Assembly: GCA_028583405.1 (NCBI GenBank)
Contig: CM053248.1
Coordinates: forward strand, 24,044,543-24,108,542
Length of the DNA stretch: 64,000 bases
From: Pogonophryne albipinna
Taxonomy: Eukaryota > Chordata > Actinopteri > Perciformes > Artedidraconidae
Reading direction: 5' to 3'
Below are positions 10,875-24,429 of the stretch, one piece after another (the first letter of the stretch is position 1; each line of letters opens with the position of its first letter). The position numbers and the translations under genes are program-made. The notes beneath the pieces are model-generated. The model ran no database searches and was not told where the DNA came from. It saw only the letters and a program-made list of their open reading frames with translations.

Positions 10875-13770
10875 ATAATAATACATATATTTTAAATATG
10901 CTTAAAATAAAAAATGTAAGAGGGGAAAAAGTAGTGCAAAAGTCAAGATTATTTAAAATAAAATGCCATAAAGATATGAATAGGAAAGTCTACTATAATA
11001 ATACTAGAACAAATATATAGGCCTACATACATACCTGTTTTATAATGAGGGATCTGTATAGTTTATAGGCAGGATGCAGACAAATATCCCATATGCTCCA
11101 GTGGTGCATTAGATCTTTTAAAAGTAGTAAGCTTATACTACAGCCTATAAATATTCTGTTACAATTAATTGTCAAAAATCTTGGCAAAGTTGATTCTCAG
11201 AAAGCAGAATAGCCGATTTTAGAATCATGACTATGTAACATTGGCAAATTTATTTTAAAAAAGTACGATGTTGTTTCACCTCAAACTAGTGGTTACATAC
11301 TTGCTAATGTCCTGTAATAGCATGATGTCAACACAGAGCTTATGCTAAGCCATATACATTCAAGACAAACACCCTCAGGACTCAGCTGCAACAGAGCTAC
11401 ACATGTAAAGATAAATCATATTGAGCTAATTGTTAACTCATGCATGCACACAAAAAAAGAAAAAACGGTTTCTATGAAAACATTGACTACAAATCCATTG
11501 TATTGGTAATACTTCTCAATACCTGTTCTCTTCCGGTCTATACTTACAAAAGCCCAGCTGATTTACTGAGTGTCAGACAAGCCGTGATCTCTGATCTTTA
11601 CAGACAGCAAGTGGCAGTAAAACACACTCCCCATATGTAACCCACCTCCTGCACTAATGAAGTCCGTAAACCAGACTGTTTGACAAGCAGCGAACACAGC
11701 TGAGAGCGCAGGCTGTTTTAATCGGGCCTCTGGAGGGAGACCCACACCTATGGGGAGAGGACCCCGGGACACGCCGACATACATCAGGCACGACAGGGAG
11801 GCCCCAGGCCCCATGCATGGCTGGAACAGGGACCGTCCCTGAGGTCCTCACATGCACAGGTGCATGATGGAGTCACAGGGGAAGAGGTCAGGCTTCACTG
11901 ACTGTGCAGGATTGAAAATGGTTCTCGGAACTTTCATTTTTTTTCCTTCTGAGTCAGGTTGTGGAAGTCAAAAGAATTATGTCATCCACAGTTGTGATTG
12001 GTGACTGTAGCTGTTACCATGGCCGTGGACGTTATATTTTCTTGTCACTTTAGTCTGTTTGTATTTTAGGTTTCTTTTAGTGTTATTAAAGTAACACTAA
12101 TATGCCTTGTTGTGAGTATTTGCTTTAGTTTCTAATGGAGATGCCAGCTGTAATATATTAATACTCATTGCAAATGTAATCTTAGCAAGTATTTTTATTA
12201 TTGGGTTGTATCATTTTCAGTTTTATGACTCTTTTGTTTAATTGCTATGATACTGAACTAAAGTTTACTACCAAAACACGGCTTTACAGATGATTTCAGA
12301 CCAGACCAGAACTCGCTATTATCCTTCTTTAAACAAACTCATTCCATTTGATATGTTCCGGCCTCTATTAAACCGTTAGTACCTGAGGTTCCTTTTTCAG
12401 GTTTTATGCCAAAACATTGTATAAACTAGACTCAAGATGTGGGACAGTTTCAGAATTAAAGTTAGTTCTGCTATTATGGAAGATTAATCAATTTCATATG
12501 GTGAAAGAAATAATTTAAGCAAAATAGTTCCATTGGAAAAGAAAGCAACAGATGCTGAATTACTCTGAGAAAGAGCCTGCCAACCGAGGGTTTAGCAGAA
12601 TGATTCCCCGGCCGTTTTTTTTCCCCTGAACTTGCAAGGAAAATAAAAATCTCCCCTTGGCTGCAGATTAAGCGTAGATGAAGGGGGGTCAACCTTGCTG
12701 ATGCCTTTTCATCATAATTTATCCATCTGCCTGCTCAATCAGCACCTCAGAGACACCCCGCTCTATTTGTCCACAGAACCATTATTCCTAATGGATATTG
12801 CAGCACCTTTCGATGATCACCGTTAAAACTTGTTGCAAAATTAATCCGACCCATCCTGTGTTTCTCCTGCTTTGCTCTTGACCCTGTAGATACAAGAGGA
12901 GTCAGATAGCACTGTATTGCTCAAGACACGTAGTGATAGTGGTTCCAAAGGGAAGACATTAACATTCTAAAAGTTTTTCTTTCTCCCTCTGGTGATCTAA
13001 GGTTACGACACAACAGCCAATATGGATGGCGTTCTGTTGTTACTCACAAGAGGACGCATGTTTTTAATGGCGCAAACATCAGTGCAGCACCCCCTTCCCC
13101 TTACTTGTTGAACTTGTAACATGAAGTCAAATGTTTGCTGTACATGGCAGATCGTTTTGGCTGAACAAACTTGTGTATTTTCCCAACTAGATCTATGGCT
13201 TTGTACAATTCAGACCAATACGTAATGCAGAAATGTGCAATTACAGCTACATTTGGTAAATTTGGTCCTTTGGGTGCTTGTAATTTAGCAGAAATATGCC
13301 TCAGGGCAATGAAATTTCTCAGAAAATATTTGGATTGCAGTTGGCTTGAAAGCAAAATATCCTCCCAACAGAGCAGAATAATACACACAAATGCAAACCA
13401 GGCTGCAGAATATCTGGTATGCTTTTTCTTACAGTATAATTAGATATCTGTATACGACATGTTAAATTGACTGATACATCATTATTTGGGTATTTAAGGT
13501 AGAATAAATAATAATTAAAACTGAAAACAGAAGTGCACATGATTGCTTACACAGCCACGAAATAATAAATCAGTGTCAAAAGCAGATACAGTGTATTTAC
13601 AATATCATCCATGTTAGAGAAAGTCTCCATTGCTACAGAAGTTTCCCTTACAATCCATACCCTTCTCACATTATAAACATTTATGCACAATAAATAAACT
13701 TTAGTAAATCAAATACAAGTGTATTCATGTAGGCTTGAACACATGTATGTGCGCAAACAAACATACATAC
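10875..13770. other. unique non-coding DNA
   Basis: No coding exon or known repeat recognised. Open frames on both strands at 13101-13443 overlap each other and look random. A moderately GC-rich patch is at 11640-11900. Confidence 0.55.
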
Positions 13771-13801
<31 letters not shown>

Positions 13802-13807
13802 ACACAG
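13771..13807 (+). repeat. poly-C followed by CA microsatellite
   Basis: A run of about 17 C followed directly by about 10 CA units. Confidence 0.95.
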
Positions 13808-13865
13808 AGACCCACACACTTAAACACTTATACATACTGGAACATTGTATCAGTATCATATGGAC

Positions 13866-14532
13866 CAGTGGTTCCCAACCTGGGGGGCGCCAAAGATCGC
13901 AGGGGGGGCGCCAGGCCTCATATGATTTTTTTTTTTTTAAATATAATTGTAAAGCAATACATGATTGTCACTAAAAGCCTTGTCTCTACATTACAATAAC
14001 ATATAAAAAATAATTGATTAATTAATCTTCTGCCCGTAAAGTGTCCAAACCAGGCTTGTCTGGATAAGCGCATTTTTAAAACATAGTCATTGTCCATGCC
14101 GGTTTCAGTTGGATTATTTGTCACAGTTGCTCCGATCAGATCGGTCTCCTCCATTTTGTAGATTATTTACGACTTTTGAATCCACATAAACACATCGGCA
14201 AAATCCGGCTTACTTGAAGCACGTGTTTTAAACAGTTTAATCCCTTTGTGAATTGTTTCCACTTCCGCGCCGTCCTTTGATTTCTTCATACAGCGGGAAT
14301 CCAAATTAATCCTGAGTCCAATAACCATCAAAGTCACTCCAATAGTGCTCCTTAATTACGCTTTCATCCTCCTTTAACAAAATACTTCACATTCATCCAG
14401 TTTGTGACAGTAGTTGTAGCATTTTTGCTCCCCTCCCCTTGTGTGTGTGGGGGGGCGGGCCGGGGGGGGGGGCGCAACTTCCAACAGGAGTCATTTGGGG
14501 GGGCTCTTGGGAAAAAAGGTTGGGAACCACTG
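13866..14532. mobile_element. hAT MITE with perfect TSD
   Basis: Ends CAGTGGTTCCCAACCT and AGGTTGGGAACCACTG are inverse copies. The flanks carry the exact 8-bp duplication ATATGGAC (13858-13865 and 14533-14540). The termini belong to the Charlie/MER-like CAGTGGTTCYCAAC class of hAT. G/C-rich subterminal runs (GGGGGGGCGC) are on both sides. A minus-strand frame starting near 14154 has no clear transposase motif. Confidence 0.9.
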
Positions 14533-14540
14533 ATATGGAC

Positions 14541-15803
14541 AGTCATTAATTATCAGCAATACCCTTGTCAGTGGAAAAGCTAGCATTTACGCTAGCTGAC
14601 TGAAGCTAAAATGTTTGCTAATACACAATTCGAAGTAACAGTTTTTGTGTTGCTTTCTGTTGCTGTTTCAATGCTGTTTTTAAACTTTATGTTGGTTACA
14701 ATATTATTTACTTTACCACACTTTCTTGAAACAATCAAAATCTCTGATGTAGATATAAGGTTGATCTTGGACGTAACGTAACTCTTCAATTTTTTTTACA
14801 ATTTGTTATCAATACAATGAATTGTGTTGCCCATTACCTATTGTGTACTGTTTAACAATTGCTTGTATTAAAAACCCTTGAAATGCTGAAAATAAAAAAT
14901 AATATTTGACAGCACAGATCAGCACATTTCAGCCTTTCTAGACATTTCTCTCTCAGGACATCCTCATTATGGGTTGTTGCCATTAGCAGTGGTAAGTCTC
15001 TCATACTCCAGAACCAAGGACCACTTTTTGTTTTAGCATTGCTGGAAAAGCTGTGACTTGTTAGCTGTTAACATTCTGAGGAGATCTTTACAGACTCAGG
15101 GGGACTTTTGTGTTGTTGAGTGTTCGGTCTGTTTCCTAACAAACCTTTACAACCTGACCAATTGGCTCATACAGACATACGCCATGCCAGCGCGCTTATA
15201 AGAGATGTGTGTGTATGTGTGTGTGTGTGTGTGTACAAGAGTATATTTGGTGTTTGGAAGGTCATAAAACGCACAAATTGTTTGTCAAGTTATTTATCTT
15301 TATCGCAGCCCTCCTGTTTTTGACTTATCACAGTGGTAAAAGAGTCATAATTGATTTGTTATGCGGCTACAATAAAGAAAGAGAACACCAAGTCCGCATC
15401 AGTCCATGCCAGGTGATCAAATAGGCTTCCAATCACATTTTTAAGAATGTACAAATACATGAAAGAGGAATATTTCTTTGCGTCAGTATTTCCAAAACTG
15501 TAGGAGGAACAGACAAAAATGTTCTTTTACGAGTTAGATGAAAAGATTGATACCACTCATGACATGTGTGTGGTACCTATAAAGCTGCAGCTAGTAAACT
15601 TAGCTAAGCTTAGCAGTTGCCAGGCGGAAACTCATGTAAGCCAATGCCCTTGCTAAGAACCGATCCAAAACTCAACCCTCGTTTAAACACAACATGTTAT
15701 CTATAAACACGTTAGTACAAACCTATGATCCGTAACACTATCACGTACTATGTGTAACCTAAAGGTGTAACTTAAGTACGTAACAGACAGAACTTGTTTG
15801 TAC
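14541..15803. other. unique non-coding DNA with a GT microsatellite
   Basis: No gene recognised. A (GT)n run with one interruption occupies 15206-15234. Confidence 0.6.
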
Positions 15804-16440
15804 TTAAAGGGGCCCTACTATGCCAATTTTCAGGTTTCATATTTGTATTTTTCAATGCTTTAATGTTCAAAAAGCTCTTTATTTTTCTCATACTGCCTGT
15901 GCTGCAGCACCTCTTTTCACCCTCAGCCCAGTCTGCTCTGATTGGTCAGGCGTCATCACGTACAATGTGTTGGAGCACCAGCCAATAGAAGCGTGACTGT
16001 TACATTGTGATGTCACTATATAACAGAAGTAAAAAAGTTGAAAGTATTTAAAACTACTACCATTTGCAGTTGTAAGTAAAACGGTGTCGTTTTGGGAATC
16101 CTTTAAAAACATAGTATTCTGCCATTTAGATTCAGGGCGTGTTGTAATAACAGAGGATGTATTTTGGGACCACTCTATCTCTCTTTTAGCAGCGTACTCT
16201 TGAAACTGTACTACTATCACCAGAGTGCAGGTTAACTCAAGTTTGCTTTCCTCTTTGATCCTACACTCCTCCACTCACACACATGTGCTGCTCCTCTCTA
16301 TAGTTGTTGTCAGATGTGTCATCCAATACTGCATACAGCCGGACTTCGCTAATAACGAAACATGGCGTCTTGCACTAAGCCCCTCCATGGCTGTGGAACA
16401 TCTTACTGAGTGACGTGATGGAGCCACAGCTTAAAGACGC
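15804..16440. mobile_element. TTAA-flanked non-autonomous element (AAGGGGCCCTA type)
   Basis: TTAA at 15804 is followed by AAGGGGCCCTACTATGCC, the common teleost terminus of Kolobok/piggyBac-like non-autonomous elements. The interior has the typical GATTGGTCAGGCGTCATCAC and TGATGTCACTATATAACAG words. The far end is not clear, so 16440 is approximate. The 128-codon minus frame inside it (15888-16274) is not recognisable. Confidence 0.55.
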
Positions 16441-19400
16441 TGCGAGACGAGACGGAGGAGGAGGAGAAGGGGAGCCATTTAGGGTTTTTTTGACTGGCCG
16501 ACTCTGTGCAGGAGGCACCTGCACAGAGTCATGAGACAGCCTGACAGGGGCGCCGATGGAGACTTATGGGTGCTGTCACCGGTCCAGGGCCGTGTCCTTA
16601 CTGTCACACCGCAGATGGAGCCCAGAGAGATAGAGATGCTTTATAATCGGGCAGTCTATCACAAAGACAGACACACTCCCTCACAGAGCAGGCGGTGTCT
16701 CCTTTTCCTTTCGGTCTCAGAGAAACAAGTGAATCTAATACTGAACGGGATAGAAGATAGACACATTCATAATAAATACATTTGATTAAGGAGTTAGTTA
16801 GTAAAAGAGTCATCACTTGGACTATTTGACATTTGACCTTCTTGGAATGGGCTGCAGAGCATCTGGACGATTCATATTAGTTGAGAACTCTTCTTTAATC
16901 ACACAAATAATTATTGAAATGATTGTAAAAACCCTATTGATTACTTAATTTACCTAAGGGGAATAACTATTATTTATATTGTTATAAGAATGAGAAAAAC
17001 GTGTATATCAAAAATATATTTCTAATTAACTCAACATGAATAAATGCAGACTTATTTTTGGTTGTTTTGGAAACCCTTTATTAACAAATATATTACTCAC
17101 TTAGGACGGCAGACCTTATTATTTATGACCATTTGTATCCGACTGGTTTCATAAAGAGAAACTCTTAATTCTTATGAGTGAAATTATTTATGCGTTCATC
17201 TTCTGTTTTTTTTTCTACTTGTTTTTACAGTCTATTACTTTGTAAACAAACATAGTGGAACATTTGCCTGCTGGTCTTCTGAGAAATGGATGCAGAACAT
17301 CTGGATGAATTGATCTATTGAAAACAAAAATAATTACAGATTTAGAGTTGGAACATTGTTAAACCCTCTATTTATGACATGCTAAAATTAAGATTTAAGT
17401 ATTACATCTGTAGATCACTTTTTCTGGCTCATTGAAATGCGAGGTACTTGTAATCTTTGCAAAAGGCTAAACTATTATTTATAAATGCATTTAATGTTAA
17501 TGTACATTTAATCACCCAATAATAAGGGCTTTTTAGCATTTACAGTAGTTGTTACATTTTATTAAGTACTTTTTGATAAAAACAACTGCAGATTTTACGT
17601 GCATTACACTTTATCACAATTATACCTTCAGACTTTAGTTATAACTCAAATGAATGACCTCAGTTGTTTATTAGCTCTAATAATGACTTATTAATATTCA
17701 TAACTGCAGACGTAATGGCTTGTTAACAAAGAGAGACACATAAATCAGAGGCGTCATAAATGCTTCTCTTTTCTAAACAAGTTTCTACTGCTATTCTCTG
17801 AAAAGAAATGTTAATAGTTCCTGTAATGTCCTACAAGAAGATTTCACTTCACTTAATTTATGACTCATATCAAGAGAGATTTTAGAAAGACAGATAAATA
17901 CAATTTGAGATAAACATGGGTGTAAATCTTAACTTTTATTTAACACACTATACAACTTCGTATCCTGATGCTCAGGAATAAACTAACCATGATAATAAAG
18001 GTTGAAAGACCTAGCAGTTGTTTGATGAATAAAACACACTGAACGTCTATTCATCAATCAAGCATCTGCTCCTGCCCGGTGGTGCGGTCAGAAGGAATCC
18101 CGGGCATGTGGAATGTGGTTTGAAGGAGTGCTGGAAGCAGCCACCTCTTCACTCTTACTCAACACAATGCTGTCGACTCCCTTAATGATCTAACTTGACT
18201 CTATGGGACGGCTGTGTGAAACCCATGGAGACTTGGAGAGTCTCCTTTAATTAATCGGGGCGAGGTGAGATCAAACGACCGTCACCGCTCCCACAACTGG
18301 GTGGGGGAAATACTCAAGCTGTGGAATTTTTTTAAAGATTTTTTAATGGAAATGTTGGTTTCTCTTGCTTATGATTGTGATTTTCATTAAGAATTTTAAT
18401 AAAGTGATAAGTGATGATCAAACAGACATATTTGGGTCATGCCTTAATAAACAGAGGGATTTATTAGTCCAGATGCATGCATTAAAAAAGCTTGGGAATC
18501 TACAGGCGCAGTCTGTCAATTTCAACACCTGCGTTGCACTCCCTCATAAAAAGCACCTCGTTCCTCTCCAGAGGGTGACCTAAGGGCATGTAAGACGCCA
18601 TCGCATCCCCTCAGACTCCCACTGCAGGTTGATGTCCCAAACGTCATGTGTGTTTATCAAGAGTTTAGTGTCGTCATGGATTCTCAGGACTTTGAGATGA
18701 CCTCATTACCATCAATATGAATAATGAAAAGCCCCAAAGTAGTCATAGAACCGAATGTAACCGCGGCCGCGCACACGGCCTAAAGTTTAGCTGTTCTACT
18801 GATCAAAGTTGCCCTCTGACTCAACTTTGATTAAACAGCAAAAACTCCACAGATTCAATTTAAAGAAAACACGATACAGTTGGCAGTCAACAAAAAGGCT
18901 TAAGACAAGGATTTTCTCCCAAGAGTATGACATTTATTATCATATAGACACATTTACAAACAATATTTTAACCAGTAAAAACAAACAATTTATTAGGAAT
19001 TAATCTACTATGCTATTTAAAAATGGTATCCAGCGTATAAAAACCGACTAAATGAGCGCAGACATTTACTGTTGGGAGGGGGAAACAAGCAGGTCAAATC
19101 TGAATACTACTCACCGCCACTCACACGTGCCCTGTACAGACACAGCAACTGAAAAGAAGGTGATAAATTAAGAAAAGTGCAAAATTAACTAAACACACAC
19201 ACTTAAGGGGGCAGTGAAGTGCACGTGGGGGCCTAACACCGCTGAATCCCAACTCCCAAGGTTGCCGCTCACGTCAGGGGTGCTGGATCCCTCAACAAAA
19301 GACACAAAGCACAATAGTACATCAATTCATTGAAATAGTAAAAACACTAATACTCTTGGAAGATTAGGAATTGGAGCAACAATGTAAACAAAAGCATCAA

Positions 19401-19585
19401 AACGAACAACTATAACAAACCAAAATAAGGGAAACAGAACGGTAAAACAAAACAGCAGTGGCGGACAATCTATAAAAGAACAAAGCACATGTTACAGAAA
19501 TGCTGCCATGAACATAGTCTTTGTAAAAAACCATGATCGTGCATACCTTATGTCCCTCGGACGGCGCAGCCCCTCACACACACAG
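16441..19585. other. unique AT-rich non-coding DNA
   Basis: No exon recognised. 16830-16920 and 17260-17340 look like diverged copies of one another. 18060-18330 is more GC-rich and less repetitive and may be a conserved element. Confidence 0.5.
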
Positions 19586-20568
19586 TAGGCTTGTTTGAGA
19601 CGCGTTGCGGCTCGCCTCGAAAGTAGACGAGAATAGCCGATCGCAGCCGGGGGAGGTCTCAAAAGCTCGCCTGAAGTCGGACAGCTCGGAGTCGGCTTCT
19701 TCTTCTTCTTCTTCTTCTTCTTCTTCTTCTTCTTCTTCTTCTTCTTCTTCTTCTTCTCTCTGTTTTTTGGCGGATTGCAAACAGCTTGAAGGTGCATACT
19801 GCCACCTCCGGAGTCGACTTGACTCGGTTTGCATTTATAAAGAATGCACACATGTGTTTAATCGTTAATGTCAGATATGTACTAAGTAAATACATTTGTT
19901 CCTGCTCAAGATTAGATTCAACTTTATTGTTATTGCACATATTACAGGTACTGAGACAACGAAATGCAGTTTAGCTTCTAACCAGGTGCAACAAGCAGTG
20001 AAGTGAAAAGTAATGTACACAATCTACAGAATAAAATATAGAATGAATTGAATGATGAATAAACAGTGAGGGGTATTAGTACTAGATATACACAGCAGCC
20101 TGTGAGCAGTATGAACAGAGTTGGGTGTAACGCGTTACAAGTATAGTATAAAATATATAGATATTAATTTCATGATGATAAACATTGTGGAACAATGATG
20201 AAAAATGGGAATGGATGTGGCGACGTAAAACTGACACAAAACAACAACAAACTTTTGCCGAGCCAATTGGAGAGTTTCATCACCAGCACGGGGTAAAAAC
20301 CACCAATGAGCGCTCAGCTCGAGATACCAGCGAGTCGTTTCCCATCAAGCATTTCGCTTCCGCAGCCCGTGGAGAGGAACTGCGCCGCCTCGCCGCGCCT
20401 CGCTCTCAAGGCTGCGGGCGTCTTTGTTCCGCGAGATTTCAACGTCTCATGTAGGCGGGACTCCAGATCAAGTCGGACAAAATGACTAACCATCATGCAA
20501 CGCACTAGCAAGACGTTGATCGAAATTGCGCAGGTCTGCGCAGGTCTCGCTTGTCTCAAACAAGCCTA
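19586..20568 (+). mobile_element. DNA transposon copy X (983 bp)
   Basis: It begins TAGGCTTGTTTGAGAC and ends with the inverse GTCTCAAACAAGCCTA. The interior contains a (CTT) microsatellite, a LINE-tail-like stretch around 19910-19990, a 23-bp remnant of a hAT end (CAGAGTTGGGTGTAACGCG at 20116) and a CpG-rich region at 20280-20560. The same sequence is found inverted at 20836-22566. The termini adjoin TA on both sides. Confidence 0.85.
19696..19755 (+). repeat. (CTT)20 microsatellite
   Basis: An uninterrupted trinucleotide run inside copy X. The equivalent place in copy Y (around 22430-22450) has only a few interrupted GAA units. Poly-Ser, poly-Glu, poly-Lys and poly-Arg frames across it are artefacts. 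Confidence 0.97.
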
Positions 20569-20835
20569 ATACCGCCGGTCTTATCAGCGTCACGGGCAAA
20601 GCTACAGTCTGCTGGAGTAATGTGTAAAAGTTAAACACCCAGAGCCTAACATGCCACTAACTCGATAATTGTGGAGACTTACCGGAAACGTCTCGGTCGA
20701 ACAGGAAAGAACTATTGGGTATCAGCTGTATAAATATTGTTTACCAAGTGAAGGGAATGCGGAAGTGGGCGGTACCTCTGTGGCGCAATACTACGGTGGC
20801 CGGAAAGTGTTTTACCTCTACGGTCGGCTACACAA
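20569..20835. other. 267-bp spacer between two inverted transposon copies
   Basis: Sequence not shared by the two copies, with several CpGs and no recognised gene. It is the centre of the large inverted repeat. Confidence 0.7.
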
Positions 20836-22566
20836 TAGGCTTGTTTGAGACAAGCGAGACCTGCGCAGACCTGCGCAATTTCGATCAACGTCTTGCTAGT
20901 GCGTTGCATGATGATTAGTCATTTTGTCCGACTTGCTCTGGAGGCTCGCCCACATGAGACGTTGAAATCTCGCGGGACAAAGACGCCCGCAGCCTTGAGA
21001 GCGAGGCGGCGCAGTTCCTCTCCACGGGCTGCAGAAGCGAAATGCTTGATGGGAAACGACTCGCTGGTATCTCGAGCTGAGCGCTCATTGGTGGTTTTTA
21101 CCCCGTGCTGCTGGTGAAACTCTCCAATTGGCTCGGCAAAAGTTTTTTGTTGTTTTGTGTCAGTTTTACGTCGCCACTTCCATTCCCATTTTTATCATTG
21201 TTCCACAAAGTTCATCATCATGAAATGAATATCTATATATTTTATACTATACTTGCACTGCTTACCGTTTTCATACTTTATATATCTTAGCATATTCATA
21301 CACACTGTTCATACTCAGAGATGGGGTCGTTACTAAAAAAAAGTAATATATTACATATTACTTTAAAAAAAAGTAATATATTACACTACTTCGTTACTCT
21401 CTACATAAAGTAACTCGTTACTTTACTCGTTACTTTACTCGCAGGGCCGGCCCGCCCCTCCTATACAGGCAGATCACGCAGACTGCAAAAGTTTCAAATG
21501 TTCTCTTTAGTTCAGTTTCCATTGTCGCATAAGACTGATCCAGATCCTGAATGTTTTCCTATCTGACCATGGCTGTCCTCTGTCTCCTGCTATCTGTATA
21601 TTTTGCGCAGTCTATCTCTGTTCACGCTGTTGCGTCGGCGTGTTCTCCTGCGTGTTGGCCATGTGTTGCACTGGAACCAGACACCGCAAAGACTTCAGCC
21701 GAGCACGTACGAACTGCGCATGCGTGAGTGGCAATAACTCTCCTTACCAGCAGGCGGCGGTAGTGTGTATTCGTCATTCAAAACAGGCAACAACCGGAAA
21801 ACAGAGAAGAAGAACAGACTACGTGATATAAACAAACAACAAATAGCTGTGCGTTAGCTTCACCTTAGCATGTGTTCTTTGCAGGTGTTTGTTGAGGTTT
21901 TATTATGACTTATTTTAGTAAGTAACGAAGTAACGCGTGTCGGGGCAATGTTAGTAACTGTAGTGTGATTACTGAATTATAAAAGTAGCGCGTTACACTA
22001 CTCCGTTACCGACAAAAGTAATATTATTACAGTAACGCGTTACTTTGTAACGCGTTACACCCAACTCTGTTCATACTGCTCACAGGCTGCTGTGTATATC
22101 TAGTACTAATACCCCTCACTGTTTATTCATCATTCAATTCATTCTATATTTTATTCTGTCTATTGTGTACATTACTTTTCACTTCACTGCTTGTTGCACT
22201 CCTGGTTAGAAGCTAAACTGCATTTCGTTGTCTCAGTACCTGTAATATGTGCAATAACAATAAAGTTGAATCTAATCTTGAGCAGGAACAAATGTATTTA
22301 CTTAGTACATATCTGACATTAACGATTAAACACATGTGTGCATTCTTTATAAATGCAAACCGAGTCAAGCCGACTCCGGAGGTGGCAGTATGCACCTTCA
22401 AGCTGTTTGCAATCCGCCAAAAAACAGAGAGAAGAAGAAAAAGAAGAAGACGAAGCCGACTCCGAGCTGTCCGACTTCAGGCGAGCTTTTTGAGACCTCC
22501 CCCGGCTGCGATCGGCTATTCTCGTCTACTTTCGAGGCGAGCCGCAACGCGTCTCAAACAAGCCTA
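20836..22566 (-). mobile_element. DNA transposon copy Y, inverted and interrupted
   Basis: It has the same termini as copy X, and its interior is the inverse complement of copy X with few differences. It is longer because a 754-bp hAT sits at 21316-22069 and because about 70 bp next to that insertion (21247-21307) are missing from copy X. Confidence 0.85.
21316..22069. mobile_element. hAT element inside copy Y
   Basis: Ends CAGAGATGGGG and CCCAACTCTG, with TAACGCGTTAC-type subterminal repeats. It is flanked by the exact 8-bp duplication TTCATACT (21308-21315 and 22070-22077). It has no transposase frame. Confidence 0.85.
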
Positions 22567-24429
22567 GTGATTATGCGTTGGCTTTTGTAAGATGAATGAT
22601 GTTGCCTGGATTCTTGTAAAAGTAATTCCGTATTGTTTTGCTGTTATTTGCTTTTGGGGTGCAATTTACAATTTTTTTCGATGAATTACTGGTGATTATT
22701 TTCTCTTGGATGACAACATTTCAGAAAACATTGAAAGATTTCCAAACAAATTACTCAAAGGAATTTATTTAAATGTCTGATTTTGTTAGTCGATTACCCA
22801 CAGATATTAATTTTAATGTGACATAAAGAAATTATTTTACGGATTATCTGAATAGTTGGCGATTATTTTTCTTACAATCTACTTGACAATTAGTCAAATT
22901 ATTCATTCAGTGCACAATGAAGTAATTTTATTTTGAGCACCACAGTCATGTCAATTGTAGCCTACTGAACCCGTAAATAACTTTATATAAACACAATAAA
23001 GATTACAAGCTGCAATAATTGCCATATATAAATGAACTCTGTAAAATGTACTGTATATTAATAGCTATTTGAAATAGCTATTAATATACAGTACATTTCA
23101 TATACAGTGCATTTCAGTTAGCCTACTGTGAACAATTCAAAACCGCATTGATCTTTCACTGTATCCCGCATACATCCTACATTAACACCCGTGTGACTCT
23201 CTGTAAGACTGAAGATGTATGTGCCTCTATTTCTCCTATATCAGCAGACTTATATGCCCGAGTTGTGCACTAAAACTTTAAATGAAAAACCTGTTGACAT
23301 GTCCACGGGGATGAGAGCAGAGCTCGCGGGCCTGCAGCTCTCTCTTCGGCTCAGCTGGCCCGATAGCTAACGGGCTGCCATGAGGTGTTTAATGGCTGCG
23401 TGAAGTTCCCAGAGGGGGACGGCTGCTGGGAACATGGATGAATCTGCCCCCCCCTCGCTCCCTCCTGCTCCACAAACACAGCTTCAGCCCAGTGATGGAT
23501 GAAACAGGCCGGAGACTACCTCGCCTTATTTATGGGGGCAGAAAGCGCTCTCCCCGTCTGTCCGCACACGGCGCAGTGAATGCATTTACATGGTGGGGGA
23601 AAAAAATAAATACATCTGACATTGAAATGAACTACATGCTTGTAACAGTTCTTTTGGAGATGGGAAGTGATTGCACTTTGTAATATGGACATTCCAGAGG
23701 TGGAAGTGAGGCAGACCACCAGAAGTATCGCGAGCTGGTCTGTTGATTCAATCATGTTCATCATCTTGCCAAAGTTGCTGATTCTGAAGCCCCGGAAGGG
23801 ATTTTGAACGGCAAAGTGGCACTTAGTAGGCTGATGTGGAGAAAGGGTCAGTGCAATGGTTAAGAGCTTTCATTTTTTTTTTAAAGAATAGGTGCATTTT
23901 CATTCACCTTTTCTTGAGTAGAAACGCACACATTTGAAGAAATCCTAAAGTACATAGTGAGAGAGTGACTACTTGCAGCGTCAGCAACTATGTGAACTAC
24001 TGTAGCTACGGCTACCTAGCTAGCTGCTAACAAGCTAGCTAGCTGACAACCTGCTAGAGCTTGTAATTCCTGGAGTTCCCTGGATTATTTTGTGTTTCTC
24101 TGATGTACACATAGCACGTTGTTCTTGTGATCAAACATTAAAACAATTATTTAATAAAGAGTTATTGAACGGGGGGAAATAGCTCTCCTAATTAGCTTGC
24201 TAACTGTTATCTCACTAACGGGTCAAAACGTTTATACAATTTGTTGTTATTTGTAAAATTTACCCACAAAGGTGATTAAAAAAAAGTAAAAAGAAGTGGA
24301 ACAAAGCTAATATGCCATGAAAACTCCTTCCATTTTGTACCCTCTCCCTTTAAGCTTAAATGTCTGCATGACTCAAATCCGCTGATCACAGCGAATCCAT
24401 TCGGGAAATATGATTTCATAAGAAATGTC
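22567..24429. other. unique non-coding DNA
   Basis: No exon recognised. 23300-23600 is GC-richer and may be a conserved block. The perfect palindrome at 23044-23098 is listed separately. Confidence 0.5.
23044..23098. repeat. perfect palindrome, 27-bp arms, 1-nt centre
   Basis: The left arm 23044-23070 (starting AAATGTACTGTATATTAATA) is the exact inverse of 23072-23098, with a single G between. A partial further copy of TATACAGTRCATTTCA follows at 23101-23117. Confidence 0.97.

Noticed and set aside
19492..19940. ORFs with poly-Ser, poly-Glu, poly-Lys or poly-Arg
   Set aside because: Readings of the (CTT)20 microsatellite in different frames.
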